Origin: Nymphaea colorata | Taxonomy: Eukaryota > Streptophyta > Magnoliopsida > Nymphaeales > Nymphaeaceae | Assembly (NCBI RefSeq): GCF_008831285.2 | Contig: NC_045147.1 | Location: forward strand, 12,031,427-12,095,426 | Length of the DNA stretch: 64,000 bases | Direction of reading: 5' to 3' | Part shown: one piece after another, positions 36,148 through 46,346 of the stretch | Numbering within the stretch: position 1 is the first letter of the stretch | How the letters are laid out: every line of letters begins with the position of its first letter | The notes under the pieces: generated by a model | What the model saw: only the letters and a program-made list of their open reading frames with translations | What the model was told of the DNA's origin: nothing | The model's database searches: none | Position numbers and translations under genes: made by a program

Positions 36148-38861
36148 CTCTCTCCCTCTCTCCCTGTGTCAACGAGTGTCCAAAGGGGAATCGGAGTTAG
36201 TAAGAGAGAGAGGAGATAGGGGGAAGCGGGAAGGACTGAGAACCGTTAGGTAGCCGCCATAATAGAGCGCAAACGTTCGGTGGACATGAATATAACACCA
36301 CTCAATCCAACCAGTTGTTCTATCCGTCACTCAATCCAACTAGTTGCGCTATCTATAAAACTGCACCACTCAATCTAACCAGTTGCACTATCTGAAAACG
36401 AATCCAAAAGCAATGGATTGCATATGACAAATGAAAAAAAAAATGATAAGTAAAATTAAAGATAAGAGCAGGCTGCCAAAAAGTTGAAAATGTATGTGAC
36501 ACCAGCCGAAAATTAAAAAGAAAAACTAAAAAATCATTGACCTGTCATAAAGACACTCTTTTCAAATATGCCACCTAAAATAACACAGCCAAACCCTTAG
36601 TTTTCAAAAGAAACGTCATCTTTGGGATTTTTTAATTTCTCTTGGGAAAAAGAGAAAGTAACATGCAAAGGGACTGCTTAGACACCATACAAGGAGAGAG
36701 AGAGGACATAATAGGAGACTACGGCTTTAAGGACCATGAATTATAGATATTAATAATATCCGAAATCTATAGTGTCAAGTTACTCTGGTGAATTTTGAGG
36801 TGCAAAGTTTTCATATTCATTAATCATGATTTAATCATTGCATTTTCCAAATAAAAATTTTCAAATTCATCCCGTAAAGATCTGTTCGACTATTGTATTT
36901 CGTGATTGTGACAGGTTAATTTTATTTGATTGGTATTTCCATCATCAAACTCGAGACCTGTTGGTTGGTGATCATCTCTCTCATCTAAACTCATGTGCAT
37001 GTGTTTTGCTAAGAAATAAAAAAACTGGGCTTCATTTTCCCATTTTTTATGGACTAAACACAATCCTGAGTTCATTATATGGAGAAAATCAGATCAATTG
37101 GTTTTAAGCTGGATTAAAGCCACCATCTTTGAAGTTGTTCTTGGTCAAATAGTCAGGGCTTGCTTAGTGCAAGAAGCCTGGTTTGCATTGGAAAAATTCT
37201 ACGGGTCTCAATCCCTGCTCCGAGTCATGTTATTGAAAAAAAACTAATGTTTATTAAGAAAGGTAACTCAAATATGGTTTCTTACTTGCAGAAAATTAAA
37301 ATTTTAGTTGACTCTCTTGATGCTTCGGCCTATCATACGCCAAATGAAGATTTAGTTCAAATTGTGCTCAATGGACTTCCATCAAATTGTGAGATGAGGG
37401 TGGTTGATCAGCACAACGAAGGAAAGGAATTTTAAAACTTTAAAATTATGTTGTAATCCCTTGCATATTTCATTCAATATCTTGTTACCATATTTTGTAA
37501 TTATCTCCAGCAGTTGTAACATCTGATATTGTAAACCATATTATATATGAAGGATTACTCCTGCATGTTATCACGCAAGATGCTTTCTCCTCTTCTTGTG
37601 TTACTCTTTTCTTTTTCAACCTTCATTGTTTCAGCTCCTTGAATTTTTTACTCATGGAGACTCCAAGTATCTCTGCCCCTCATTATAAGTATTTGACAGG
37701 CAACCTATCATTAGAAAGAAGAAGAAGAAGAGATGAAAGATGAGGGAAGGAGTTGGTTAAGGTGGTGGCAGCAGTGGCTGCAGGGGGGAGTCAGGGGAGG
37801 TGACCTAAAAAAAATTTAAAAATATTTCACTTGTCTTATATAAAAATTTTAAAAAATGATATTTTGGCCTCTACCAAAATTTAGAAACTTTAATTCAGTC
37901 CCCATCATGAAAAATTTCTCACTCTAGTTGAATGGTTGTCGTCTCCATGAAGGCTGCCAATAAATAGCTTGCCTCCATTCAGGCATGAGATTCCTTATTG
38001 CTACTTAAGGAAAATTATTGAAGACACAAAAATGTGAGATTTCATTTTTCAGGATTCCTTGGTGCTGAATTAAAAGGGAAGGGGGTGGTAGAAAATTTTC
38101 CTAATGAATACCCTCGTTCTCCACTGGACTATGGCTCATTGAATTACTGAAGTCCCTCCACAGGGTATTTTGGTCATTTTGACTTTTCCGATGATAAACT
38201 TTTCCCTTTGGGTCTTATTTTGAATTAATCACTTCCTTTTAGAGGTTACAGAAATGCTTCTTAACAAAACTTTGATGAACATTCTCTTTTGGATAATGTG
38301 TGGTTCTTTTGGAAACTTATATCAACTCACCAGTCACCACAATTGAAAACTCAAGATGACTAAGAGTCACCTTGGTAAAATTCAAAAGATCCTAATGAGC
38401 TAAGATTTGATCAAAAGTGTCGTATTTTGGAACTCAAGTTGTCTTGAATCACCTTAGTAAGATCAAGAAACCTCTTATCACTACAAAAAAAGATGAATTC
38501 ACCCACGCGTGGGATCAAGAAAACTCCTATGGAGGCAATCACCCTAAAATTTATAAAATTCTACATACAAAAAAGAATGAGGTCCTGATACCAAGATGAT
38601 CAAGAAAACAAAACCACAAGCCATAGCTCAATGTGGAAAGGTTTAAAAAAACCGTACGATTTCTGAAGTTCCAGGAACCGATCGGAAGTGACAAATCTAA
38701 CCTTCAAATCATCTTAGTAGAACGAAAAAGATATGGTGCCCTCTTCTAATTTAAGTACTTAAATTAGGCAGTCTGTATTAAACATGGAAAGAACAAAGTT
38801 TCACTACAACCATACATTAATGTTTCATATGATGTTCTCTCATGAATAAGACGGTTGACTC
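36148..38861. other. Spacer between P450-1 and P450-2
   Basis: Upstream region of P450-1, and the region beyond the 3' end of P450-2. Left part matches 62854-64000. It contains a copia gag relic and a GAA tract near 37718-37730. Nothing else is recognised between 37440 and 38750. Confidence 0.6.
36890..37435 (+). pseudogene. Copia gag relic, U1 copy
   Basis: Decayed capsid coding with frame breaks; the clearest stretch, 37160-37435, has LMFIKKGNSNMVSYLQKIK and DEDLV-like NEDLVQIVLNGLPSN, typical of copia gag. No LTR or pol remains. The partner in U2 begins near 63700, so it predates the duplication. Confidence 0.7.
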
Positions 38862-38893
38862 TTACAGATGGCGGTGAACTGCACGAACATGAA

Positions 38894-39193
38894 TGTTAAA
38901 AAAAGACCTTTCTTATCTTATCTTCTCCTTATTTGTTGCTTATCTTAACGGTAAGTGAAACTGCATTTGGATGAACTCAAAAGTTGTGGCATAAGATGAG
39001 CCAAATGTTGTTGAACTCCTTGTACAAATTTTTGTATATAAGTTGGAAGATCAATGAAAAGAAGCAAGGAATTCTCTTTTCCTCCCATTTTATCGGCTCT
39101 ATTTCCCCTCTCGCTCTCTTTGCCCAAATTGTTTCTTTCTCTTCTCGATCTGGTTCAGTGCACGTCCAGTCTCTTTCACAAGTCTTCTTCACA
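38894..39193 (+). repeat. Copia-2 5' LTR
   Basis: TG...CA ends. TATATAAG at 39035-39042 is a likely TATA box. Contains ends of the R region used by many plant copia LTRs, CT-rich. Confidence 0.9.
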
Positions 39194-39205
39194 TGGTATC
39201 AGAGC
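39194..39205 (+). promoter_or_regulatory. Copia-2 primer-binding site
   Basis: TGGTATCAGAGC directly after the LTR, a perfect initiator-methionine tRNA primer site. Confidence 0.9.
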
Positions 39206-39215
39206 ATGGAGAGAA

Positions 39216-39437
39216 GAAATTTGGCTGCTCCTGAAGTCTGAAGGTGTCATCTACCACCTTGACTGCCTGGTCATCAACACCTTCATCTTCATCGGCACCC
39301 TCTGCAGATGGGTTCGCTCCAATATCTACATCAACTGTTTTTTCAACCTCCCACAGAATCCCGTTCTGGACCTCAGTGTATGGGAATGAATCAGAGAGGA
39401 GCTCGCCCCCGGTGAGCAAATCCTGGTAGACCAACAT
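39216..39437 (-). pseudogene. TCTP: Captured TCTP (translationally controlled tumour protein) fragment
   Basis: Read on the minus strand from ATG 39437 it gives [20 protein letters not shown], then [19 protein letters not shown] and [12 protein letters not shown]. This is the N-terminal half of plant TCTP, a GTPase-linked growth regulator. Compared with the family it lacks about eight residues after WEVE and two or three before DTFRLQ, all in frame, and has no intron in a stretch I believe is interrupted by introns in plant TCTP genes. Bases just upstream of the ATG could be its 5' UTR. The fragment starts ten bases from the primer site, antisense to the element. Downstream of TCTP residue ~70 nothing more of the gene is present. 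Confidence 0.85.
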
Positions 39438-40298
39438 CGTTGCAGACAGCGACACCCTAGTGATCCGCCAAAATCGTATCGAGAAGAATGTTTTCCTGCC
39501 CAATCTCGCCTAAACTGAGATGACTTCGCATCCAAGAGAATGTGAAAATCAGAGCTCGTTCATCTGCTATACTTCCTTCTCCTTCTGAAAATCAGCGTCT
39601 GATGGAGCCGTTTGGGTTTACTCTCCTTCTCCACCGCCTCAATTGCGTTCTTTTGCACGAGAAACCTGTAGAGCTTGACGAGGAGCGTCAGCATCATCAA
39701 CGTCAACAGAAAGATTTGGTTTCTTCTCTGATTTTAGACAGAGTTTTTCCAGCGAAGGAAAGAGGGAGGAAATAGAATTTGGGGCTATCGGACTGTAATT
39801 TTTTGAGGGGCGCTTTGAACTCTTTTTCTGATTGCTATAAGGTGAGAATGATGGTGATATTCTGACATCACTGTTTTTTTTCTGCCCCTTGAACATGAGC
39901 ATCGAAGCGTCCTGGTAGAAATTCGCGAGGCCTGCTCTGTTCGCACGCCTTCGCCACCGAGTCAAGATTCATCGATGAAGATCTTTCATCCATTCCCCTC
40001 TAGGTCCTGCAACTATGACTTCTCTATTTTCTAAGGAAGGAGGAAGACGTCTACTGCTAATCGAGGGACATCCCCAGCAGAGAGTATCAAGAGCTAAGGC
40101 CAGGCGTAAAGCCTGCTACAGTTACTGAAATCCGTGTTCAGACGAGAAGAAGCCGCTGCATCAAGGACGCCTCTGTAGCCTCTGTCGCTTCATCGGAAAC
40201 TAGCAGTCGCCGGATCTTCTAAATTTCTGTCGTTTTTCCTGTGGCAATTCTCTTCTCCTGCCACTACTCTGTTTTTTTTCAGTCATTAAGGAGCAGTC
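39438..40298. other. Copia-2 leader, unassigned
   Basis: Between the TCTP fragment and the gag start. Both strands have short open frames, including a Leu-rich minus-strand stretch near 39620-39700 (LLVKLYRFLVQKN). It may be another captured fragment, but I do not recognise it. Confidence 0.35.
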
Positions 40299-40972
40299 AT
40301 GGCGTCGACAGCAAAGGATATTGGCAGGCCGGAAGATACTAATGGCTATGAAAGTTCTCAGGTGATATCTCCTAACTTTCGCCCATCACTTGTTGCAGCT
40401 ACCATTCATAATCAAAGGCTGGTGGACCCCATGCGAGCGATGGTACTAGTTTCTTTGATAGAAACGGTCAATCTTTCAAGGAAGTTGTACCCTCATTCAC
40501 TATGGATGAGTATCATAAACTCTTATCACTTGTTAGAACTCCCTCTGCCTTTATCAATTTCGCAGGTAATATATATTCATCTCATCTTTCTTGGATCATC
40601 GATTCTGGAGCAAGTCGGCACATTTGTGCCGATAGTTCTTTACTCCAAAAACAAACAAATTGCCAAGTACCTATAAACTTACCTAATGGACATACAATAA
40701 CTGTTGATCAATCTGGTGGTGTTAAACTACCACCTTTTACTTTTGAAAATTCATTGCATATTCCCTCTTTTAAAGTGAACCTACTCTCTGTGAGTCAATT
40801 GACCAAAGCACTAAACTGTTCCGTAACTTTTTTTCCTACTCATTGTGTCTTGCAGGATCTAGCGTCGAGGACGACGCTTGGTCAGGAGAAAGAAAAAGAA
40901 GACATATATGAACTCGATCCAGTGACTTCATCCACAAGCTGCTTTACTGTGTTATATTCCCAAAATCTCTAG
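40299..40972 (+). pseudogene. Copia-2 gag remnant and protease
   Basis: A gag start (MASTAKDIGRPEDTNG) at 40299 runs for about 40 codons and then jumps to a region near the gag C-terminus; most of capsid is deleted and the frame changes near 40430. From 40502 the frame MDEYHKLLSLVRTPS leads to the protease motif WIIDSGASRHICA and the HIPSFKVNLLSVSQL segment. No zinc knuckle is left. Confidence 0.8.
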
Positions 40973-41032
40973 CACAGGCGGTTCAGTCATCTTTCTCTTT
41001 CTGGTCTTAAACTTGTTGATTCTTATGTAGGT

Positions 41033-42259
41033 TTGAATTGCGATTTGAATAAGGAAATTTGTTGTGATGCTTGTCATCGCGTAAAGCAAACTCGTTTGAA
41101 GTTTGATTTAAGTAGTATTGAAACATCAAAGCTTTTTGAATTAATACACTATGATATTTGGGGGCCGTATACTCAGTCCACCCTTACTGGAGCACATTAT
41201 TTTTTAAGTATAGTTGATGACTATACAAGATCTACATGTGTTTTTCTAATGAGACATAAACATGAAACATTTCATCTCATGAAAATTTTTTTTGCCATGA
41301 TTAAAAATCAGTTTGGAGTCTGTATTAATAATGTGCGCTTAGATAATGGGTCTGAATTTTTTTCATATGAGATAAAATCTTTTTTTCAAATGCAAGACAC
41401 TTTACAACACAATTGTGTCGCTACTCTACAACAGAATGGAGTAGTAGAGCGAAAACATCGACATCTTTTAGAAATTGCTAGAGCTTTGCGTTTTGATGCA
41501 AATTTACCAAAACGTTTTTGGGGAAAGTGTGTTTTGACAGCAACTTACTTAATCAATCGCATCCCAACTCCAGTTTTGAAAGGAAAGTTACCATTTGAAA
41601 AATTGTTTAACAAAAGACCAAACTTCAAGCATTTGCGTATTTTTGGATCACTTTGTTATGCTACAAACAATGACCACAATAGAAATAAATTTGATGTTAG
41701 AGCTCATAAATGCATATTTCTTGGCTACCCTCAAGGACAGAAACCATACAAAGTATATGATCTAGAAAGTAAAAAGCTTTTTACTAGTCGAGATGTTATT
41801 TTCTATGAAAATATTTTGCCTTTTCAGCAAGAAAGAGAGAACGAAAGTTTGCCCGTATTGCCTTTGCCAATTACCCAAGTTGATGAAATTAGTCCCTTGG
41901 ATAACATTATTCATAATAACGACAGTCCAAATACACCTATACTTGAACCAAATCATAACCCATCAAATATGTCCATTAATCATGAAAATGACCCATCACC
42001 TGAGTCATCAAGCGAGGTTGTTCAACCACCTCAATCCAGTGCATCAAGTTCTATTGCTGAACCAAAGCCCACTGAATCATTAAGAAGATCCACTCGTCCA
42101 AAACGGCCAGTTACCTGGATGCGAGATTTCTATTGCTCTCTTATTCCGGCTCCCTCGATCAATGGTATCTCGACGTCCAGTGAAATGAAAGGCACAAGGT
42201 ATCCTCTTTCTAACTTTATTTCACTTTCTCGTTTCTCTCTCAGTACTCTCATTTCTTAG
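41033..42259 (+). pseudogene. Copia-2 integrase
   Basis: 408 codons open. Zinc-binding CCDACHR region, then catalytic residues in LIHYDIWGPY, VRLDNGSEFF and QQNGVVERKH, the D-D-E triad. The tail is the Pro/Ser-rich linker before reverse transcriptase. The frame stops at 42259 near [10 protein letters not shown] and reverse transcriptase resumes nearby. Confidence 0.85.
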
Positions 42260-42267
42260 CAGCCATA

Positions 42268-43740
42268 GTGTCCACATCTGAACCAAAAACCTTTGAAGAG
42301 GCAGTTGGACATAGGGAGTGGCGAGAGACAATGAACTCAGAAATTAGTGCACTAAAGGAAAACAACACTTGGACGATGATCACCTTGCCAGAAGGAGTTA
42401 AGCCCATCGGTTGTAAGTGGGTTTACAAAATCAAGTTCAGATCAGACAGTACTATTGAGCGATACAAGGCACGACTGGTTGCCAAAGGTTATTCCCAACA
42501 AGAAGGACTCGACTACAATGAGACATTTGCACCAGTCGCAAAAATGGTAACTGTCCGAACTCTACTTTCAGTCGCTGCAGCAAATGATTGGTTACTATAC
42601 AAAATGGATGTGAATAATGCCTTTCTTTATGGTGATTTACTTGAAGAGGTCTATATGCAAGTTCCACCAGGATATGACCGTAAGGGGGAGAATCTAGTAT
42701 GTAAATTACATAAATCTCTCTATGGTCTCAAGCAGTCTCCTCGAAACTGGTTTCACAAGTAATCATTAGCACTGACAGAGTTTGGATTCAATCAATCAAA
42801 GATCACACATTGTTCACTTACAAACAAGGTCAATTTTTTGTTGTTGTTCTTGTTTATGTAGATGACCTTATTATTACGGGCAACACCAAGGAGCAAATTG
42901 ACAAATTTAAGCAGTTTTTATGCCAGAAATTTCGTATGAAAGATCTCGGTACTCTTAAATATTTTTTGGGTCTAGAAATTGCCCGTTCAAGTGCAGGAAT
43001 TTATGTTTCGTAGCAAAAATATGCTCTTGACATTATAAGCGAAACAGGTATGTTGGGTGCCAAGCTAGTGGAATTTCCAATGGAACAAAAGCATGGACTC
43101 GACTCCACACAAAGTCGGTTGCTAAGAGATCCGACTACGTATAGAAGGCTGGTAGGACGACTAATCTATTTAAGTATAACAAGGCCCGATATTCAATTTG
43201 CAGTTCACTTGTTAAGTCACTTCATGCAAACACCACGTGAGATATATCTTCAAGCTGCATTAAGAGTGGTCAAGTATATCAAGTTGAAGCCAGGACAAGG
43301 CATTCTTCTTAGTAAACAAACCAATCTTCAAATGTGTGTATTTTGTGACTCTGATTGGGCGGCGTGTCATGAAACACGAAGGTCAGTAACTGGTTACTGT
43401 GTTCTCCTTGGTGATTCTCTAATTTCATGGAAAACAAAAAAACAGCCCACAGTATCTCGCTCCTCTGCAGAAGCAGAATACAGGGCAATGACAAATGCAG
43501 TATGTGAAGTGACTTGGTTAAAGTTCTTGTTGATGGATCTAGGCGTGAGACATTCACAACCAGCAAATCTATATTGCGACAATTAGGCTGCTATGTATAT
43601 TGCAGCCAATCCAGTTTTTCACGAACGTACCAAGCATATAGATTTAGACGGTCATGTGGTGCAAGAAAAAATAAATGAAGGTCTAGTAAGGACCAGTTAC
43701 ATTAAGAACAACAGACTTATTCACTAAGGCTTTAGGCAAG
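42268..43740 (+). pseudogene. Copia-2 reverse transcriptase and RNase H
   Basis: Pieces: 42268-42762 ([25 protein letters not shown]), 42810-43013 with catalytic YVDDLIITG, and 43050-43586 RNase H (CDSDWAACHETRRS, SSAEAEYRAM, LYCDN). Stops occur at 42760-42762, about 43011-43013 and 43584-43586, and a frame change lies before 42810. RNase H continues after the last stop with AAMYIAANPVFHERTKHID to about 43660. Confidence 0.88.
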
Positions 43741-43798
43741 GAATCATTTAATCAACTTTTATCCAAACCGAGTGTAAGAAATCTCTACGCTCAGTTTT

Positions 43799-43806
43799 AG
43801 GGGGAC
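43799..43806 (+). promoter_or_regulatory. Copia-2 polypurine tract
   Basis: AGGGGGAC immediately before the 3' LTR. Confidence 0.8.
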
Positions 43807-44109
43807 TGTTAAAAAAAGACCTTTCTTATCTCATCTCCTCCTTATTTGTTGCTTATCTTAACGATAAGTGAAACTGCATTTGGATGAACTCGAAAGTTGT
43901 GGGATAAGATGAGCCAAATGTTGTTGAACTCTTGTACAAATTTTTGTATATAAGTTGGAAGATCAGTGAAAAGAAGCAAGGAATTCTCTTTTCGTCGTCT
44001 CTTCTCTTTCTCTCTATTTCCCCTCTCTCTGTGCCCAATTTGTTTCTTTCTCTTCTCTTCTCGATCTGGTTCAGTGCTCGTCCAGTCTCTTTCACAAGTC
44101 TTCTTCACA
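43807..44109 (+). repeat. Copia-2 3' LTR
   Basis: Preceded by a polypurine AGGGGGAC and followed directly by P450-2 exon 6. Confidence 0.9.
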
Positions 44110-46346
44110 GCCCCGATCAATGTGAAGAGTCAGCATGGTTTTGTAAGTCACTTCTTTAGACGGGTCCTTTAATTTGAATCTAAAGCAAGCAGTAAGCAGT
44201 GCAGCTACTATCTTCATCTGCCGATACGCGAAATCTTTACCCAAGCACGTTCGTGGACCAGCCTGTGACAGTGAATGAAAAATTTTGAGATTTTCTTTCT
44301 TCGGACCTGGATCTTGCCATAATGTTAGTTATTATGTGTGTAAATGATGCAGCAAAACGTTCGAGAGCTAACGTACGTGCAATATTTGATTGTATAAAGA
44401 ACTCTACTTACATGAAATGCTGGAAATTTGAAGGGGGATTCTGGTCTGAAAACTCCGTCGTGGAGCCATCTCTCTGGCCGGAAATTGTCCGCATGGTCGC
44501 CCCAGATATACTTCATTCTGCCCATCGCATAAGTTACATGGTTGACTCCATCACCTTTCTTCACTTTGAATCCATCAGGGAGGACGTCAACCTTGCATGC
44601 ATACTGTCTATCCTGGGAAAACTCAATTAAGATGCATATTTATCTGGTTTGAGTGGCCGGAAGAAATCAATATAAGTTTAAAGCAAAAAGCCAGCATGAC
44701 CGTGACTTTCCCTATTACAGGAAAAGAAAAAGGCACTCCTACAATTTCAGAAACAAGAAGGGCCATCTTTGAAAGTTATTCTTCAGAAAATTGCCAAATG
44801 CCTATAACTATCTTAGAGATTTCATACCACGAGCTTCACACATGGAACTCTAGTCGTGTGTTTCTCGTGACCTTTCGTAAACATTGACAGTTTCACCGTG
44901 GTATCTCCGCTAAAATTACTACTCTTTCTTGCACTAAATGTCATCACAAGTGAAAAAAGATGCAAATTGAAAGGTAGGGTTATTTTATTTGAGTGATGCC
45001 ATGTTTCGATGTGCTTGGGTCACTGGTGATCAAGGTAATGACTTGAAGTACCATGTTACTCCTAAAATCTGAAAAGGGGGAATAGAAACAGCACTGAACT
45101 ACACTCTGAATGACAAAACACCATCATCAAATCCGTATGTCTATGTGAAGGTGCGTGCAAACATGTGCAAAGCTTCTATGCTTCTTCTTATATGACAGAA
45201 CAGTTATGTTATATGCTATTTATCGAAGATGTATAAAACCAAAATGTCTTCAGTCAGATAAAGAGTGTCAAAGCAGAGGAATTATAATGCTTACAAGGGG
45301 GACTGCAGGGTACAATCTCAAGGTTTCGCTCAAAGCAGCATGAAGATACTGCTGCTTTTCTAATGCCCCTTCTGTAAGTTTTTCCAGAAACTGAGTAAAC
45401 TGTCCTTTTTCACCAGAACCAACTATCTCCTTGACCTCTTGTGCAGTCTTCTCTTGTATAAGGGGATGCTTGCAGGGAAAATATATGAACCATGAAAGCG
45501 TGCCACCAGTGGTATCCTTCCCGGCAATCATGAAGTTCAAAATGATATCCCTCAAGTAACGATCGTTTATGGTCTCCGGAGTCTTCTCACTTTCCAAAAG
45601 GAACCTTGACAAAATATCTTCACCTATTATTATTTTCAAAACCCAGCAAATCATGACTCTGCATTTAAAAAACTTACATAATTTGCTTCCAAATGAAAGG
45701 GTCCAAAAGGTTTATGACTTTGATGGCACGAGTACTGCTTCCGTCTAGACCTGATGATTTTATGGATGAATTCATTAATCACTGCAATATTTTTTCTGAG
45801 TGTTGCTTCTGTACCAACATTGAAAAATCTCTTGACCTTCCAGAATAAGTTAACGTAACGGTGAAATGTCAAAGCGTTCGCTTCATCAAAAGCCTTGGCG
45901 AATGTAATCGCTTCCTCGTTAGATTCATCCAAAATATTCAATTTGAGCCCAAATCTAACTTCGAATATGGAGTCCATGGAATATTTAGTGAATAATTCCT
46001 GCATTGGACACAGAGATACGTACATGAAAGCAATCACACTCCACACGTAATACTTGATCTGCACGGTTAACAGAAACAGTAACAAAAAGATAATAACGCT
46101 CGCGACATATGACCATAGGCATCGGTAGATCTAGCTTTTGTTCAACTTGATAAGCTTTCTCGTTCTAAATCAATCTGATCAACTCAGACATTGAATTGGG
46201 CACAGAAACCCCTAAAAGAAAAAGAAAAACGATAATTCAAGACTGAGAAGCATGGTCGTGTTGCCATGGAACCAGAAGGTGCAGCGCACCAATCTGGTTA
46301 CTGGACGTTTTCATTTCTCTGGAGAACAGAGAAACAACTTTACTTG

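Larger units (their letters stand above)
38894..44109 (+). mobile_element. Ty1/copia LTR retrotransposon 2, degenerate, with TCTP insert
   Basis: 5216 bp. LTRs 38894-39193 (300 bp) and 43807-44109 (303 bp) start TGTTAAAAAAAG and end TTCTTCACA; I see many more differences than in copia-1, so it is older. Primer site at 39194-39205. An antisense TCTP fragment and other non-element sequence occupy the first kilobase of the interior. Gag is mostly deleted; protease, integrase, reverse transcriptase and RNase H follow in copia order with stops. It is antisense to P450-2 and splits its last exon. No target-site duplication is found. Confidence 0.93.
9559..46346. repeat. Segmental duplication unit U1
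   Basis: From 9559 on, the sequence matches the sequence from 46347 on almost base for base, except where later insertions interrupt it. U1 contains the left spacer, the 10-kb LARD, P450-1 with a copia insertion, a second spacer and the 3' part of P450-2 with another copia insertion. Without those three elements U1 would be about 16.9 kb. Its right edge lies in intron 2 of P450-2, where the sequence switches to the start of U2. Confidence 0.9.
38862..46346 (-). pseudogene. CYP704: Cytochrome P450 CYP704-type, copy 2, truncated and disrupted
   Basis: Exons 3-6 remain on the minus strand: exon 3 from 45998 to about 45719, exon 4 about 45639-45295, exon 5 44612-44412, exon 6 split by copia-2 into 44262-44110 and 38893-38862 (stop TAA at 38862-38864). 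Exons 1 and 2 are missing because the U1/U2 junction cuts intron 2 at 46346. Exon 3 has lost the end that holds the splice donor in the other copies, and the start of exon 4 lacks four bases, shifting the frame. The copia insertion removes the last ten codons from the reading frame. I-helix AGKDTT, ETLR, FRPERW and the heme loop are still readable. Clearly non-functional. Confidence 0.9.

Noticed and set aside
36890..37107. Frames on both strands between P450-1 and the gag relic
   Set aside because: Part of the decayed gag region; too broken to call as genes.
40299..40676. A standalone host gene starting MASTAKDIGRPEDTNG
   Set aside because: Position after the copia leader and continuation into protease show it is a gag remnant with a large deletion.
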